Below, in pieces: positions 32,481 through 46,300 of a stretch of 64,000 bases of DNA (position 1 is its first letter; each line of letters opens with the position of its first letter). Origin of the DNA: Hexactinellida sp. DTS-2022 (taxonomy: Eukaryota; Porifera; Hexactinellida); the NCBI GenBank assembly GCA_028753945.1, contig JAPNXP010000003.1:2108001-2172000 (forward strand), given 5' to 3'. The translations under genes and the position numbers were made by a program. The notes under the pieces are model-generated. The model did no database searches, was not told the DNA's origin, and was given only the letters and a program-made list of their open reading frames with translations.

Positions 32481-32589
32481 CCTGTGTCTAGCATATGCGG
32501 ATTACGGGATATCAATAAGTAGCAATACTGTTTTAGGCCTACGCTAATTTTACCGTAAAACGAAGTTTACAGTCCCTATATTAAAGAAG

Positions 32590-33000
32590 TCCCTGACTAT
32601 AGTAAAGTCGGCACAGTAATAATTGGCAACCAAAGCACTGAGATTAGAACTTGTCCCATAGGCGTCGATATTTTTGATATCCTTTCAAAATCTGGGGGGC
32701 CAAAAAAGTTTATCTCTAATAGAGATAAACTTTTTCTCTATACCTCATTATTAATATTCATTACAAAATTAACAATAAATTAACAAATTGTTTTTGTAAC
32801 ACCTTGCGAATGAATCTGTAGAATGTATAGTCGCATTCAATGTAACAAACAATCAATCTATGAAACATCGAGGTTTAATAAACTGGGGGGGCCTGGGATA
32901 CTCGGCCCCCCCAGCTTTAAAAACTAGTGGGGCCTGCCCCCCCATTGATGACGCCTATGACTGGGCCACTATACTATACTGTAGTCGGCACAGTAACAAC
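32590..33000. mobile_element. MITE B copy split by a 303-bp insertion
   Basis: MITE B halves ('ctatagtaaagtcggcacag' near 32596, 'gggccactatactatac' near 32963) flank an inserted element at 32657-32959. The insertion has ends 'cataggcgtcg' and 'cgacgcctatg'-like, the same termini as the 156-bp MITE at 8154. Flanks 'acttgtcc' and 'actgggcc' may be a diverged 8-bp duplication. Confidence 0.7.
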
Positions 33001-33532
33001 AATTAAATAGTACGTGTAAGAATGAAAAGGAAGAGCTTGAATTATCTTAAAGAACTCAATAATAGCCTCTAATTACCATATAAACAATAAATAGCATATA
33101 ATAATTTAATATCTAATAATAGACACCTGTGATGATTATATAAAAATGGAAACGCATTTGGCCTACAACAGAGTTATTAGTCTGAATTGTCCAACGTAGA
33201 GCCAAAAATTAATGTCAATTCTCAGTTCTAACGTTACGTAAGGATTCCAATAACGGTATATCCAATATGTACCATACCATCCCTTTTGTATAACAAAATG
33301 ATAAAAAACTGACAAAGGGAGAGGTAACTAATTATTTGGGAATTTTGTTTCCGTATGTTTCAAACGGAAACTATCAGAGATACACCCATGATTGTCCTGT
33401 TAATTACTGACTATTGAAAACTAAGATTAATATTTACAGATCACAATGCATACTAAATAAAACTTGTATTGTTAATCAATAACACGAATACTATAATTAT
33501 CTTTACTTTGGGAAATCCTAAATAAATTCATG
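33001..33532. other. 3' flank of the UNC13-like gene
   Basis: AT-rich sequence without repeats that could be recognised; it should hold the 3' UTR of the minus-strand gene. No canonical AATAAA was found on the minus strand close to the stop. Confidence 0.4.
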
Positions 33533-34317
33533 TTAACTTTTCTTTTTATCCTTTTTCTTAGATTCTTTTTCTTTTTTTCCCCCCACAGCGCTAAGATCAC
33601 TTTCCTCTTCGATGTATTTTTTTATTTTTTTTGAGAATTTGCTCGCTTCTTTATCAGTACGATCATTAATGGCGCTTAAAATTTGTGTATGGATAGGAAA
33701 CATTAGGTTTAGAGTAATATCTGTAACATCGCTGCAGCTCTTTACAAATTCATCCAACGCAAGGTAAACTGATCCACCATAATCATTCTTATTAAACATA
33801 TCATAGTCATAGAGTGATAGCTGTAGACAAGCACCTTTCATCTTTGAAGGTTTGTCATTCATTTTGAACTCAAAATCAAGATTCCAAGTTGGGTTTTGAG
33901 TGTTACTTTGATGTTTAGTTTTTACTTTTTCAAATAAATCATTTGGAAGAGTTTTAAATTTTATATATGGATCACAACTGCCAATTTTATCCATTTTTGG
34001 AAGATTTTCACCCCGAATTAGCTTCAATTTTAACACATTTTCTGATTCCAAATGATATACAGAGAAGGTTATAGATCCATATTTCTTCTTAACAATTTTA
34101 TTTTCGTCACACAGCTGACTACAATATATGGCAATGAGATCTTCTGTGTTATCTCCATAGAGACTTAAAGCAGATTCAAACATTTTATATTCTTCTGTTT
34201 CTAATTCCTCTTTCTTTAAACCGTTACCATCTACATGTACAAAGTTATAAATGATATCTATTGAGGTATGCATTTTACTGCAATAGTTCAGTTGTTTTGA
34301 TTTGCTTCTCTGCAACT
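33533..34317 (-). CDS. UNC13-like gene, last exon (MHD2 end, C2 domain, Lys-rich tail)
   Basis: Acceptor TTCACAG ends at 34318; 785 nt to the stop TAA at 33533-33535. Reads LQRSKSKQL..., then YGSITFSVYHLES opening the C2 domain and GACLQLSLYDYD near its end. The last 25 residues are mostly Lys/Glu/Ser. One possible poor-complexity extension of the C-terminus relative to human Munc13-4. Confidence 0.92.
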
Positions 34318-37300
34318 CTGTGAAGAATAAACAAATAATAAATAGAGGGAAGCCAATATTAATCTATACTATTAAAACATTACTAATCTGTACGTATATG
34401 TAAATTTAGTTTTGCATGTCAAGAATTGACTGAAGAAACTGGAAGACACCCAATGCAGAATTTTTGACAATCAGGCGTATTTGAAAAGTGTGCTAGTTCA
34501 TGGTAAATTTAATTTTTATGCTACTACAAAATACACTAGCATGCACATTAAACAAAAAATTTATTTCCAGCAATGGTGAACATCACTATACCTATTATCC
34601 TTTCTCTGTTAATAGAGAAGATCTTTAGCTAGAAGGTATATGGTAAGTTATATAGCAAACAGATGATTGGTAAAGCGATTATTACTGTAAGATATCAATT
34701 TTCTTATAAAAATTTCATCAATGCTACTGTGAGGACTTTTAATTAATTAATTAAACCTATATAATCTAACCTGCACATATTTTCACAATCTCATTCCATT
34801 TGCACTGTAACAGAAATTTAAAATCATCCTGCACCAAAGTATTCCAGGATGCTTCTAAATTAGTGGCCAACCAACTCATTAACACATCAATTGAATCATC
34901 GATAGCCTCTTCTGCTGGCTTTTTCATGAAATCGTTAAAGTATATCTTGAACTGTTTACTGAAAGCTGAAACTATCAGAATCAACATCTTACTCTTGTTA
35001 CTCTCAATTGATTCCACTGCTGCATTTAAGATTTTCCTCCACTCCTCTACCACTTTTTTATTCTCTTCTGACTGCTCTACCAGCTCATTCCATTCTAATC
35101 GCATTGGAATCTCCCTCATATACTCCAATACAACCTAAGATAAACAATCAAAACAGAAGACTTCACAAATTCGCATCTAATGCGAAATTAGTCTAAAAAC
35201 CATCTGGTGCATTGTAGGTGCTAAACAATTAATTGCAACTGTGTCCACAGCATTTCCCTTTGGAGGCACTATATTTTGATGGTTGGTTAATTGATAGTGG
35301 CTCTAAAGGGAAATGCTGTCGGCACAGCATCAATTTGGGATATTTTTCGACATGTCAAGAACGCCTAAATGTGATAGACCCATTTATCAAGTTGTTAATG
35401 GACAAAGGACCGATTGATAAATTTGAATTAAGTTTAGATCTTAAACATCAAGAGTTTAATGTCATTAATGAATTATGTAGATATAATAAGTTATATAAAT
35501 AGGTAATTATTTTAGCAATGTTATCCGCGGTGAGTTGAGTTAAGTCAAAAAATTCCTTATATTATTTTATTGTATTTTATCCATTGTATAGTAATACCAC
35601 CATTAAAAAGAAGTCAGGAGGAATTTATTAGTTAAATTAATATATTTATCGCAAGTTGAAACAAAAGTGAAAGATTTAACAAGTTAAATTAATATAATTA
35701 TGGTAAATTGAAACAATAGAATTATATTTCACAGTGGGCTATTATTGCCAATTTCTAGTATTAGGGTTTTACGCGTTAATCTTAATAGATAGGACTTTAA
35801 AATGTCTTATTACTGTATAGTAAGTCAACCATTGCGGTTCTTCTCACCTAATAATTTTTTAAATTTAGCATCAGGTTTCCATGATATGATGACTAATCAT
35901 ATTTACCATATATGGTAATTATGATGTATAGACACAGTACAGTCGACTCCGCTTAATAGAGCCACCTCGGGACCAGGTTGTTTTGACCCGATTAAGCGGA
36001 GAAACCGATTAACCGAAAATATTGTAAGCCAAACTGTAATTCTGTCAAATAAATCCTGTGAAATTTTGACCCGATTAAGTAGAGAAACCGATTAACTGGT
36101 GGCTCTATTAAGCGGAGTTGACTGTATATTACTTTAATTGGATTTTTTCTATGTACAGTCAACTCCGCTTTATAGAGCCACCGGTTAATCAAATAATCGG
36201 TTTCTCCGCTTAATCGGGTCAAAATTTCACAGGAATTATAGTTTGGCTTACAATATTTTCGGCTAATCGGTTTCTCCGCTTAAACGGGTCAAAACAACCT
36301 GTTCCCAAGGTGGCTCTATTAAGCGGAGTCGACTGTACATGTATATATACTATTAATTAAAACACATATAGTCTGTATAGATATGTCAGTATATATATAT
36401 ATGTACAAAGGTGAGGTTGGTTGACCATTTTGAGACTATATATGTAATTTGCATTATTAGTTTAAATGAATATTATAAGAGTTATTGATCAATTACTGTT
36501 AAATAAACTACAATATCATCAATGGAATTTTGAAGTATTGAATCTTTATTTGCATTAACAGTCATGTTTTCTTCTTCCAGCCTATTTTTGGACAATTCTT
36601 TTGATGACCTATTTCGCCGCAAAATGAACAAATTATGATTTTCATTAATTTCTCATTAAGAACTGGACAACCATAGATATACAACCTCATTGCAACATCG
36701 CTTAACCCGTGGAATAAATTTGATTTTCTACATAGATGGATTGAGAATTCTCGAATTAACTTGTGTCCTTGCTCTAATCCCTCTTCAGAGAGATTACATA
36801 ATCCCACGTTATTATTTCTCTCAATGAATTGGTGGACATGAGCCAAAAACTTGTGGAGTGTATTACTAACAGAAGCCCAAGGAAATCTATTCAAAATTAG
36901 CAAGTATGTATTGTTTCTTGACTCAATGCACGAAGTCTTTCTACATTAACAGACTCACAACTATTTGCAACCCTGAGCAATGCAGATAAATTTATATGAA
37001 TATCGGTTAGAAATTCTTTATGGACACTTGGTACAATTCTAAAAAACGGCTTTTTGTAAGAGAAAAATGTTCTTGCCATATTACCTGTGCTTGTGTTACC
37101 ACTTCCCCCAGGTTGGTCGAATAGTAGGTTTGTCAGTTCATGAATACGGTTACAGACCAAAGATCGATAATCTCGCACCGTTTGATCCTCTGTCCATTTG
37201 GATTTTCCTGCTGCAAGCCGATACATCAAATTCAAAAACCAATCTAAAATCCTTAGATAGGAATGTAAAGGTGATGCGGGAACAACATCAATGTCACTAG

Positions 37301-40300
37301 CAGGTTCGTGTATAATTCCAAATCGCTGGGTCGTTTTGTAGTTTAAAAGTTCTTTACCATCGGAAGTTAATTGAAGGATTGTCTCTTTGATATCCTCTAT
37401 CGAGCAATCTAAAGGGAAACCGCAAACAACTCTCGCGATGTTATTTATATCACTACGGGTTGCTTTGCAGGCAATGCAGGGTGCCCCTCCTTTTCTTGTC
37501 ATGACAGCTAAGGTTTTTCCGTCAAACATTGAGGCTTTGATTAATACATTGACATGGCCATTAAGGTAGTCAATACCACTTTCACTGAGTAATACAATTT
37601 CAGGGTTGATCAACTTGCTTAGTTCCATAACCGTGTCAATAGTCTCCTTCTGACAAATAAGTGCAACGGGCTGATTTGAAAAACAGGAGTTAGGATGACG
37701 ATTTTAGCCACAGAACATTTCCGAAACGATCTAATATCTGAAGGGGTGACACCATAAAAACAATATAATTTGATCGGTCCATATTAACTTCTGACATTAG
37801 ATGAGGAGAGGAATGAGATCCAGATCCATCTAGTCCATATTTGATTATGAAATTTAAGGGATAAAAGTGTGGTGCAGGAAAATTCAGCGGACATTCTCTT
37901 AATAACCGGTCAAAAAGATTGATTACATGAGAGAAATAAGAAATATATACACCAATTGGGTTAGAGACATTTGGATACCAATTGAAAGTTGGTACAATCG
38001 AGCTTCTGATTTCCCTGATTTTTTCCCAAGTTGATAAAACAAGTCCTTCAGATTGGAGATAATATTTAAGTTCTCTCCATTTTCCTTTACCAAGTTTAAG
38101 GTGATATGCTAAGAAAGTTGACTTTTCTGGAGACACTATGTTAGTAACAGATTGTAATGTTTCACCGTTATAGATTTTCCAAGCAATGTTTGCGACGCGT
38201 TTAAAACCAATTTCTTCTGTGGCTACTATATACAAGAGTAAGCAACATAGCGTATTACAGATATCTTCTCAAGGTTTGTTAATTGTCGGATTGAGCTCAA
38301 AATTCCAGTCTGATCAAGTCTGATCTTCTTTGAACGCAATTCAATTACATCGACATGTTTTCTCCTCTCTATGTTAGGATCTAGTTGAAATTGCAATCTA
38401 TAGAGGATGTAGCTCCCCGAAGAGAAGATTGGTCGTTGGTTACAATAACTGAATTCCAAGGAATCTCGACTTCCCACCAGTCACTATTGAGGTTATATAC
38501 CGATTTCTTACTCTTCTTGATATTTGTAAATATTTTGCCTAATAAAGATAATACAGAATGTCTTTTATCATCTTTAAGGTTAAAAGCTCGCAGAATTTGA
38601 TCTACAGATAGATTGACGTCAAAGTTATTTCCACTCAATATTTTAGCCAAGTCCAGACGTGTTTTAGGATTAAATAACTTAGCAGCCATTATCAGAAGAT
38701 AATCTACAAATTTTAAAGATCACAAGCAACAATATATCAAATAAATATATTAGTTAATAATCTATATATTAAATATACCTTATATCGTGACCTTCGTTAT
38801 ATAAGGCCTTACTACTACTCCGAAACATGGATTACTTAAAGGCCATTGATTATTAGCTGACATATCTTTATCTCAATAGCTAGTAATGATAGACCTGAGA
38901 AATGAATTATATTTGTTTAGGAAGTTATGAACATGATATCAAGGCATACATAACACACTTTAGAATTGTGATATATCACCATTTGATTACGTAATCGCTA
39001 TTTTTCGTGGGAATTATCGTGTTTTATAGCCTGCTTTTAACATAGTTAAACGCGTTATAAATGTTCAAAATTGGAACATGAGGATGTCCATAACTAGTTG
39101 AATGAAATATATCGAAATTATAAATGGAATGTTGACACATTCCTCGGTTGCCAGGGAAATGCAATTTTCTTAAAATGAGACATAACTCAAAAAATATCTA
39201 TTTTATGTAAACTATGCTAATACTGATCTATCCGCAACTGGTAACTTCCTATTCGTTGATAATACATTTTCTAGGCCTAACTTCAAGATTTTTTGAGATA
39301 TAATGAGTGTAATGCCATATAAAGAATTAAGTGCTAATAATCTCATTGTCCAAAGATTATTGAAGTTAGACATAAAAAATGCATTATCAATGAATAGGAA
39401 GTTACCAGTTGCGGATAGATCAGTACTAGCTTAGTTTACATAAAATAGATAGATTTTGAGTTATGGCTCATTTTAGGAAATATACATTTCCCTGCAACCG
39501 AGGAATGTGTCAACATTCCATTTATAATTTCGATATATTTCATTCAACTAGTTTATGGACATCCTCATGTTCCAATTTTGAACATTTATAACGCGTTTAA
39601 CTATGTTAAAAGCAGGCTATAAAAACACCATAATTCCCACGAAAAATAGCGATTACGTAATCAAATGGTGATATATCACAATTCTAAAGTGTGTTATGTA
39701 TGCCTTGATATCATGTTCCTAACTTCCTATATAATTATAATGCATTTCTCAGGTCTGTCACACTAGCTAATGAGATAAAGATATGTTAGCCAATAATCAA
39801 TGGCCTTTAAGTATTCCATGGTCCAGCAAAATCTACTCAGTAGTAAGGCCTTATATAACGAAGGTCACGCTTATATGTATTGTAATTACTAGATTCATAT
39901 GGGTCTACACCATAGCAACCAAATGGTCATTATGGAATTTTAGGAAATTCTTCAGGTTGCGCAACGAAGCGGAGGTTGTGCATTTAATATGGGTTTAGCA
40001 ACGTTTCATAGGCAAACATATTAAAAATTGGACTGCAAGGTAGTGGAAGAATATTTTGCGGTGAGTCGTAATCATTTTATTACTTCTCAATTTTTCAGCT
40101 AGTTTACCCCAAGAATTTTATCAATTATTTAATAAAACAAGTTAAATAGAATAAACTAGTCATACGAAATGAATTCATAACAGTTCATTCATTAATAAGA
40201 ATGAATATCATTGTTACATTGTATCACCTTCGGCGAATATTCAACGTAATGGAATGCTACATCAAAACTAATTAACAAAATGCAATTTTGACCGAAAATA

Positions 40301-43300
40301 TATTCTGGTCAACAGTAGGCAGCATTAGAAATTTATTAGATCAACCAAGTTAAATTTTGTAATATATCATATTTAAGATGTATGCATTAGAAATCCAATT
40401 TGAAAGTGTAGTATTTTTGATAAATAATTTTACCTAATGCACTATAGTAGCCCACTGTGAGATTTAACAGTTTTACTGAAACTGAAGTGTGAATAAACAA
40501 AGAAATTTCAACACCCATGTATGGCATTAATTAAACGTTTTATTAAATTTATTCTCCTGCAATCAGAAGCAGAACTCTATGGTGAATCCAATGGTGAAAT
40601 AAAAAATGCGGGTTTAGTATAACATTTTTTGAATTATGGACTAGACAAATTTTCAAATGTGTCAAAGATTCAAAGTGGTATAAAAAACAGGTTTTTCAAA
40701 GATTTGGCTCTAGATCAGTGCTGCCAAGTGAGTTCAGATAAATTCCTGGAGATTGACCATAAATTTACGGAGAAACAAAAGTTTTTACGGAGCATGCTAA
40801 AATTCCCTCTGCGACCCAAAAGTTCTTAATTTGCTTTTTCAAATCATATAAACTAACTATTTTGTATGAATAATCATTTATAAAGGCACTTGTAAACAAT
40901 AAGATATACTCACTAATAGTATGTATCAAACTATCAAAGTAAGATTTATATTAAATAATTTTTAATTGTGCAACTGTTTTGAATCAAGAGTATTCTGCGA
41001 TTGGAATAATTCATCACTATGATATTATTTAACATATTATAAAACATAAATAATGATATGGTGGTTCACTAGTAAAAACCAAACGCAGCTATATGTTAAA
41101 CAAGAAGTCTTAAATATATTTCGCTAGAAATACGTAGAAATAAGTCTTCATACGCAGACACGTAGATAGGGGTATATTTACGTAGTCTACGTAAATTTAC
41201 GGAGACTTGGCAGCACTGCTCGAGATGCACATCTGTAACATATGGGACACCGATGTTAAAATTTTTAGCTCCGGATAAATCTAATTCTGGCCTGTAGAGC
41301 GAATACGGACTAAAAAAAAAACCAAGGCAGTGATTTCAATACTGGGCCACTATACTATAATATAGTCGGTACAGTCATGGAAAGATTTTTGTGGCCATTA
41401 TTTTGATGAGTCATTACAATAAAGTGATCGAAAGCTCAATCTATCTTTATTCAAAGTTATTGTAGAAATTTGGGGGGCCCAGGTATAATTTTTGGGGGCC
41501 AGGCCCCCCCAGGCCCCCATGTCTAAGCCCATGGGCACAGTATTAACTCCATTTTTATTAACACCATGCTTGTTTCCAACTGGGGTCCACAAGCATGGGC
41601 GTAGGAAGGGGGGTCAGGGGGCTTAGTCCCCCCTGGCGGGACAAAGTTTGATTATTTATTCACCAAATTATAATATGATTTGGCAAACATTTTACTTGTT
41701 TAGAAACATCTACAATTGTACCTACGTAGTTGGCCCGCTGAGAGGGGAGTGGCATCGGAGTTCATTTGCATTTCTAAAACCTCAAAATTAGAAGAATCAG
41801 TGTAAATTATGATACAAATGTTGTCAATGCCCACAATGTATGCAAATTTGTATTACGGGCAATGGTAGGAGATCCACAGATGTTTGGTACAGTTGAAACA
41901 GGGTTTTTAACACCAGGTTATTCTAACTATATGTTTTTTCTAACTAATTCATACTCTTATTATTTAACCCATTATTATAATGAATTAGTATACCGGTTTT
42001 TTAACTCGGGTTATTCTAACAATTAGTATAGTAATAAATTCCAATTTTGACTAGTATTTCCATTGGTCTATTCTAAAATCAGTGTATTCTAGCTATTCTT
42101 AACTGAAAAGAAATAGTCAAAAATCCGGTTTTCACTGAATTTGCTATAAGAGGTCTACGGTCGAAAATGGTGGTAATCGCTGCACTAATTCATTTAGTTA
42201 GCTACATTATTTTTTGCATATGTTCCAATATCCAATATGAATAATAGACATATAAATTATTGGACAAATCGCACTCTTTTAATCTGGTAGGATCAGGAGT
42301 TTATCTAGGATTTTCGTGGCTGGCACTTTATTATGGAGGTAGAAATTTTCCGGCACCCTAGATTAGCCATAATTCATAATCAGTATAATTCAATGATGCG
42401 GCATTATTTAAGGAGGTAAATTGCTACGGTGCACAAACAGTTATTTATCCAAGCATTTCTGGACCAGAAAATCTGGCCATATACCCGGCACCTAATTAAG
42501 TGCCAACCCGGCACCTAAATCGAATCGCAATTCACGCACTTTTTCACCACAACTGATGCCTGGCCGGCACCTAAAGTGCCGGCCAGGCACCTAGATAAAC
42601 CCCTGGGTAGGATTGTACTTACACAAGCGTCTAACGCAAAATTACAGTTAGCTAAACACAATACTATGTGCTAAATCAACTTACTTGTGTGTTATTAATG
42701 CCAACACAGTGTTTCTCATTTAGTTCGAAGGCAGTCGGCTTCTTGTCCTTTTTCTCCAATTCTAAACTTAATATCTTGTGCATTTGATTGCTGTAAAATG
42801 TTCCAATATCGCATATCATTTTCACAATCTTGGCTAGAGTTAAACAATATAACTATATTTCTAATGAAAATATTTGGCAGAGGCACTAGTGCTTCACAAT
42901 TATACAATTATGAATTATGTGAGAAGAATATAAATTGCAAATAATTGGGAGTACTATTAGCGTTTTTTTCGCGACTGGCTGTAAACTTTTGAATTTATTT
43001 TCTTTTAAGTGCATGTCGCGCCTATATGCCTACCTCAAGTTAGAAAAGTTAGCAAATACGTCTAAAAGTTATGAAATATTAACTCCGAAAATGCAGACAT
43101 AATAATAATAATAATAATAATATTAGCCAAAAAGATGGATTCTTGTCTGATTTCGCAAGTAAGAAAATCAAACTTAAATAATACAAGCCAAATGCTGATC
43201 AATTGGCTATATATTAATTTGGAGAAATATAAATCACTTACCAATTATGAGTGCACCATCTTGTTCGTGTGACCAACTCAATTGTCTATGGAACTGATAA

Positions 43301-46300
43301 CACTGTTCGAAGCATATTGTGATATCAATAGCTGATGATGTGACCTTAATCTTGTTTTCTTGGATAATATCCTTTGTGTCTATTTCAATAGCTCGCTTAA
43401 CGGTCCCTATATTTTAATAGATCGTAATAAACGTCGAATAAAAATATTAGATCATACTATATAATATATTTTATCCATCAAAATATATTTTGCATGATAA
43501 ATGTTCTCTCAGAAATTTGTTCGATAAGAGGAGAACCTTTTCATAAAACAATAATGGCATTTCATAATTAAATTGAGACATGCTTGATACGAACACGAAT
43601 ATGGGAAAATATCTGTTAAGGAATACAAGGTTAAATTCCCCTATAGCTTATACAAATTCATACAAGTGACTCCGGTTAATAAGAATTTCTGGATAACACG
43701 AACAAATTTCGAAGGTTCACTTCGTTCGTATTAATGAGAGAATTAGGTAAACAGATTTTGAAAATAAGACCCAAAAAATCTGAATTTACAGCTGTGCTGA
43801 CTCCATTTTAATTTGGAGGCACCATATTTGGTTGTTCAATGAATAATAGTGCCTCCACAAGATAATTCTGTCTGTACAGCTATAATTTCAGAATTTTTCT
43901 GCCAAAGGTAGGGATGAATACGTATAAATGTAACCAGTCCTTTAGCTTTCGGTCTCGTCCGCTTCGCGATGGATCACTTAGCTGTTACGCGGTCTAGATA
44001 TATTCGTTAAATATCTATACAATTAAACACAATTAATCTAAAAAATATTTGTTTGTACGTGCAGAATCGATTGAAGAAACTACAATACTCACAGGGCTGA
44101 TTTTTGGCATGCAGGGGTATTTTGTATCTGGCTCGTATAAATTCGAGTCTTGAACGAAAATTCACACCTACCATGGAATTATGACGTCATTGTAAGATTT
44201 TTGAAAGTGTGAAAATCCACCTAATTGCTTATAACTGACACTCCATGAGAGATAGAAACGTTAAAAATAAATATAATATGTATATTAATAGTGCCAACAT
44301 TTCCTTCAACAAATCACAAATATACTCACTCATTGTCAAAATATGACGTCATTATGATTATACAAAACAGAAACAAAAATAAAAAATTGCAGCTGTGCCT
44401 ACAGCATGCAGGCAGGCACTATCTTTTGGTGGCTAGTTAATTGAAATTTTTTGGATTTATTTCGTCAAGAATCTGGGCCTCAAGACCTATTTGTCAAGTG
44501 GTCAAATTATCCCTTAATTGCAGTATTATTATACAATGAATTAAACAAAGGAGAATAAAATAAATAATTTGTTGGACTTAACTTAACTAACGTAGATAAT
44601 AATTATCCTATTTATAAATAATTGATAATTAATGTATATTAAAAAATATCGAATTAATTTCAAAGATGTCTAAAGATAATTGCAAACTTCAAATATAACA
44701 ATCGTTCCTTGTGGCTCGTGACCACTTGACAAATAGGTCTTGAAGCCTAGATGACTTGGCGAAATAAATCCAAAAGTTTCATGGGATAATTTATATTGAG
44801 CTAAGCTCTACTAGAGCACAGTTTTGACAAATAATTAATAGAGATTCTATCAAAGTCTCATTAGTAGGGTCAATATCTAAGATTCCGTGACCATTGCCAC
44901 TGACCAACCCGGCAAGTTAAATTTTATGCCTGATTCTGATATTTTAGGGTATATCTCGCGATTTAAGCTCCCATGCCGGTCTCGAACATTGGGCAAACTT
45001 TTTTATAGCGACAAATTCGAAAGGGCCTCCGGCAATCATTTTGAAAAATTAAGGCCCCTCTCTGAACATTTCATAAATTGAGATTAGAGTGTCTTTGAAC
45101 AGTATACAATAAGTACTAGCTGCACTGAAAATTTCAACTCAATCGGGACTATACTTTTAATGTAATAACCTTTTGAAGATTCCTACGTCATTTGTCACCA
45201 TGGCATGGGAGGTCCATTCTTAAAAAGTTTTTTTACGGGATTTGAAGCATATCTTATCCTATATACATGCAATGACCTTCTAGTACTTATTGTATACTGT
45301 TAAAAAACACCTAATCTCAATTTATGAAATGTTCAGAGAGAGGCCTTAATTTTTAAAAATGATTGCCGGAGGCCCTTTTGATTTGTCGCTATAAAAAAGT
45401 TTGCCCAAATTTTCGATACCGGCATGGGAGCTTAAATCGCGAGATATATCCTAAAGTATCAGATCAGAATCAGGCATAAACTTAACTTGCCAGAGGTTGG
45501 TCACGGAATCTTAGATTTTCTTAGATACATAGTAATCCACAAACCACTATTACTATATGATATTATAGGATACTGGATTATGGTTGGGTAATATTGTGTG
45601 TTTATAACTTAGGAACTCAAAGGCTTCTAATATGTGATGGAATGTTTTCCTTCATAAATGTGCAAGTAATGTTACATTAGATTGTTCTGTTGAACTCTTG
45701 GAAATCACTTATTGGTTTATTAATTTAATTGTAAAATAGTATATTTCTTCTTCGTTGGCTTGCACCAAATTGATAGCTTGTTAGCCGTTAACTGGCTATG
45801 AGGCACTTGTGTAAGAAGGATAGAAATATACAGTAGAATATCGTTAGTACGAACATCAAGGTATCGTCAAAATTCGTTCGCTTTATCCGGAATTTGTATT
45901 GACATCATTTGTATTGAATACGCTATCACATATTAGAAGCCTTTGATTTACAGTCAACTCCCGTTATAACTAAGTCGGATGTAACGAAGTACCTACATAT
46001 AACGAAGTCAGTCAATGGTCCGGAAATTCATCTATCTTATTACATTATTAAAACTTCGGTTACACGCTTATAACGAACTCTGGCTATAACGAAATCCGTT
46101 TATAATGAACTCCGGTTACAATGAAATTCAACTTGTAATGAACTCTTTTAAGATCGAACTCCGCTTATGACGAACTCCGGTTATAACAAACTCCGCTTAT
46201 AACGAAATGAAACTACGGTACCGAGCACTTCGTTATAACGGGAGTTGACTGTATTAAAGAAACCCCTCACAGACGGGACGGGAATGTGCTTCTTCTGGTT

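Noticed and set aside
34800-35138. 112-codon plus-strand open frame
   Set aside because: It is antisense to the UNC13-like exon 34771-35134, which has correct splice sites and phase.
36340-36560. Possible RAG2-like partner or CAC-type terminal repeat beside the RAG1-like relic
   Set aside because: No kelch-like coding sequence and no matching CACnnTG ends were found on either side, so element borders are not claimed.
42716-42907. 63-codon open frame on the minus strand
   Set aside because: It overlaps the UNC13-like exon 42685-42833 but in a different frame. The family motif and splice phases support the other frame.
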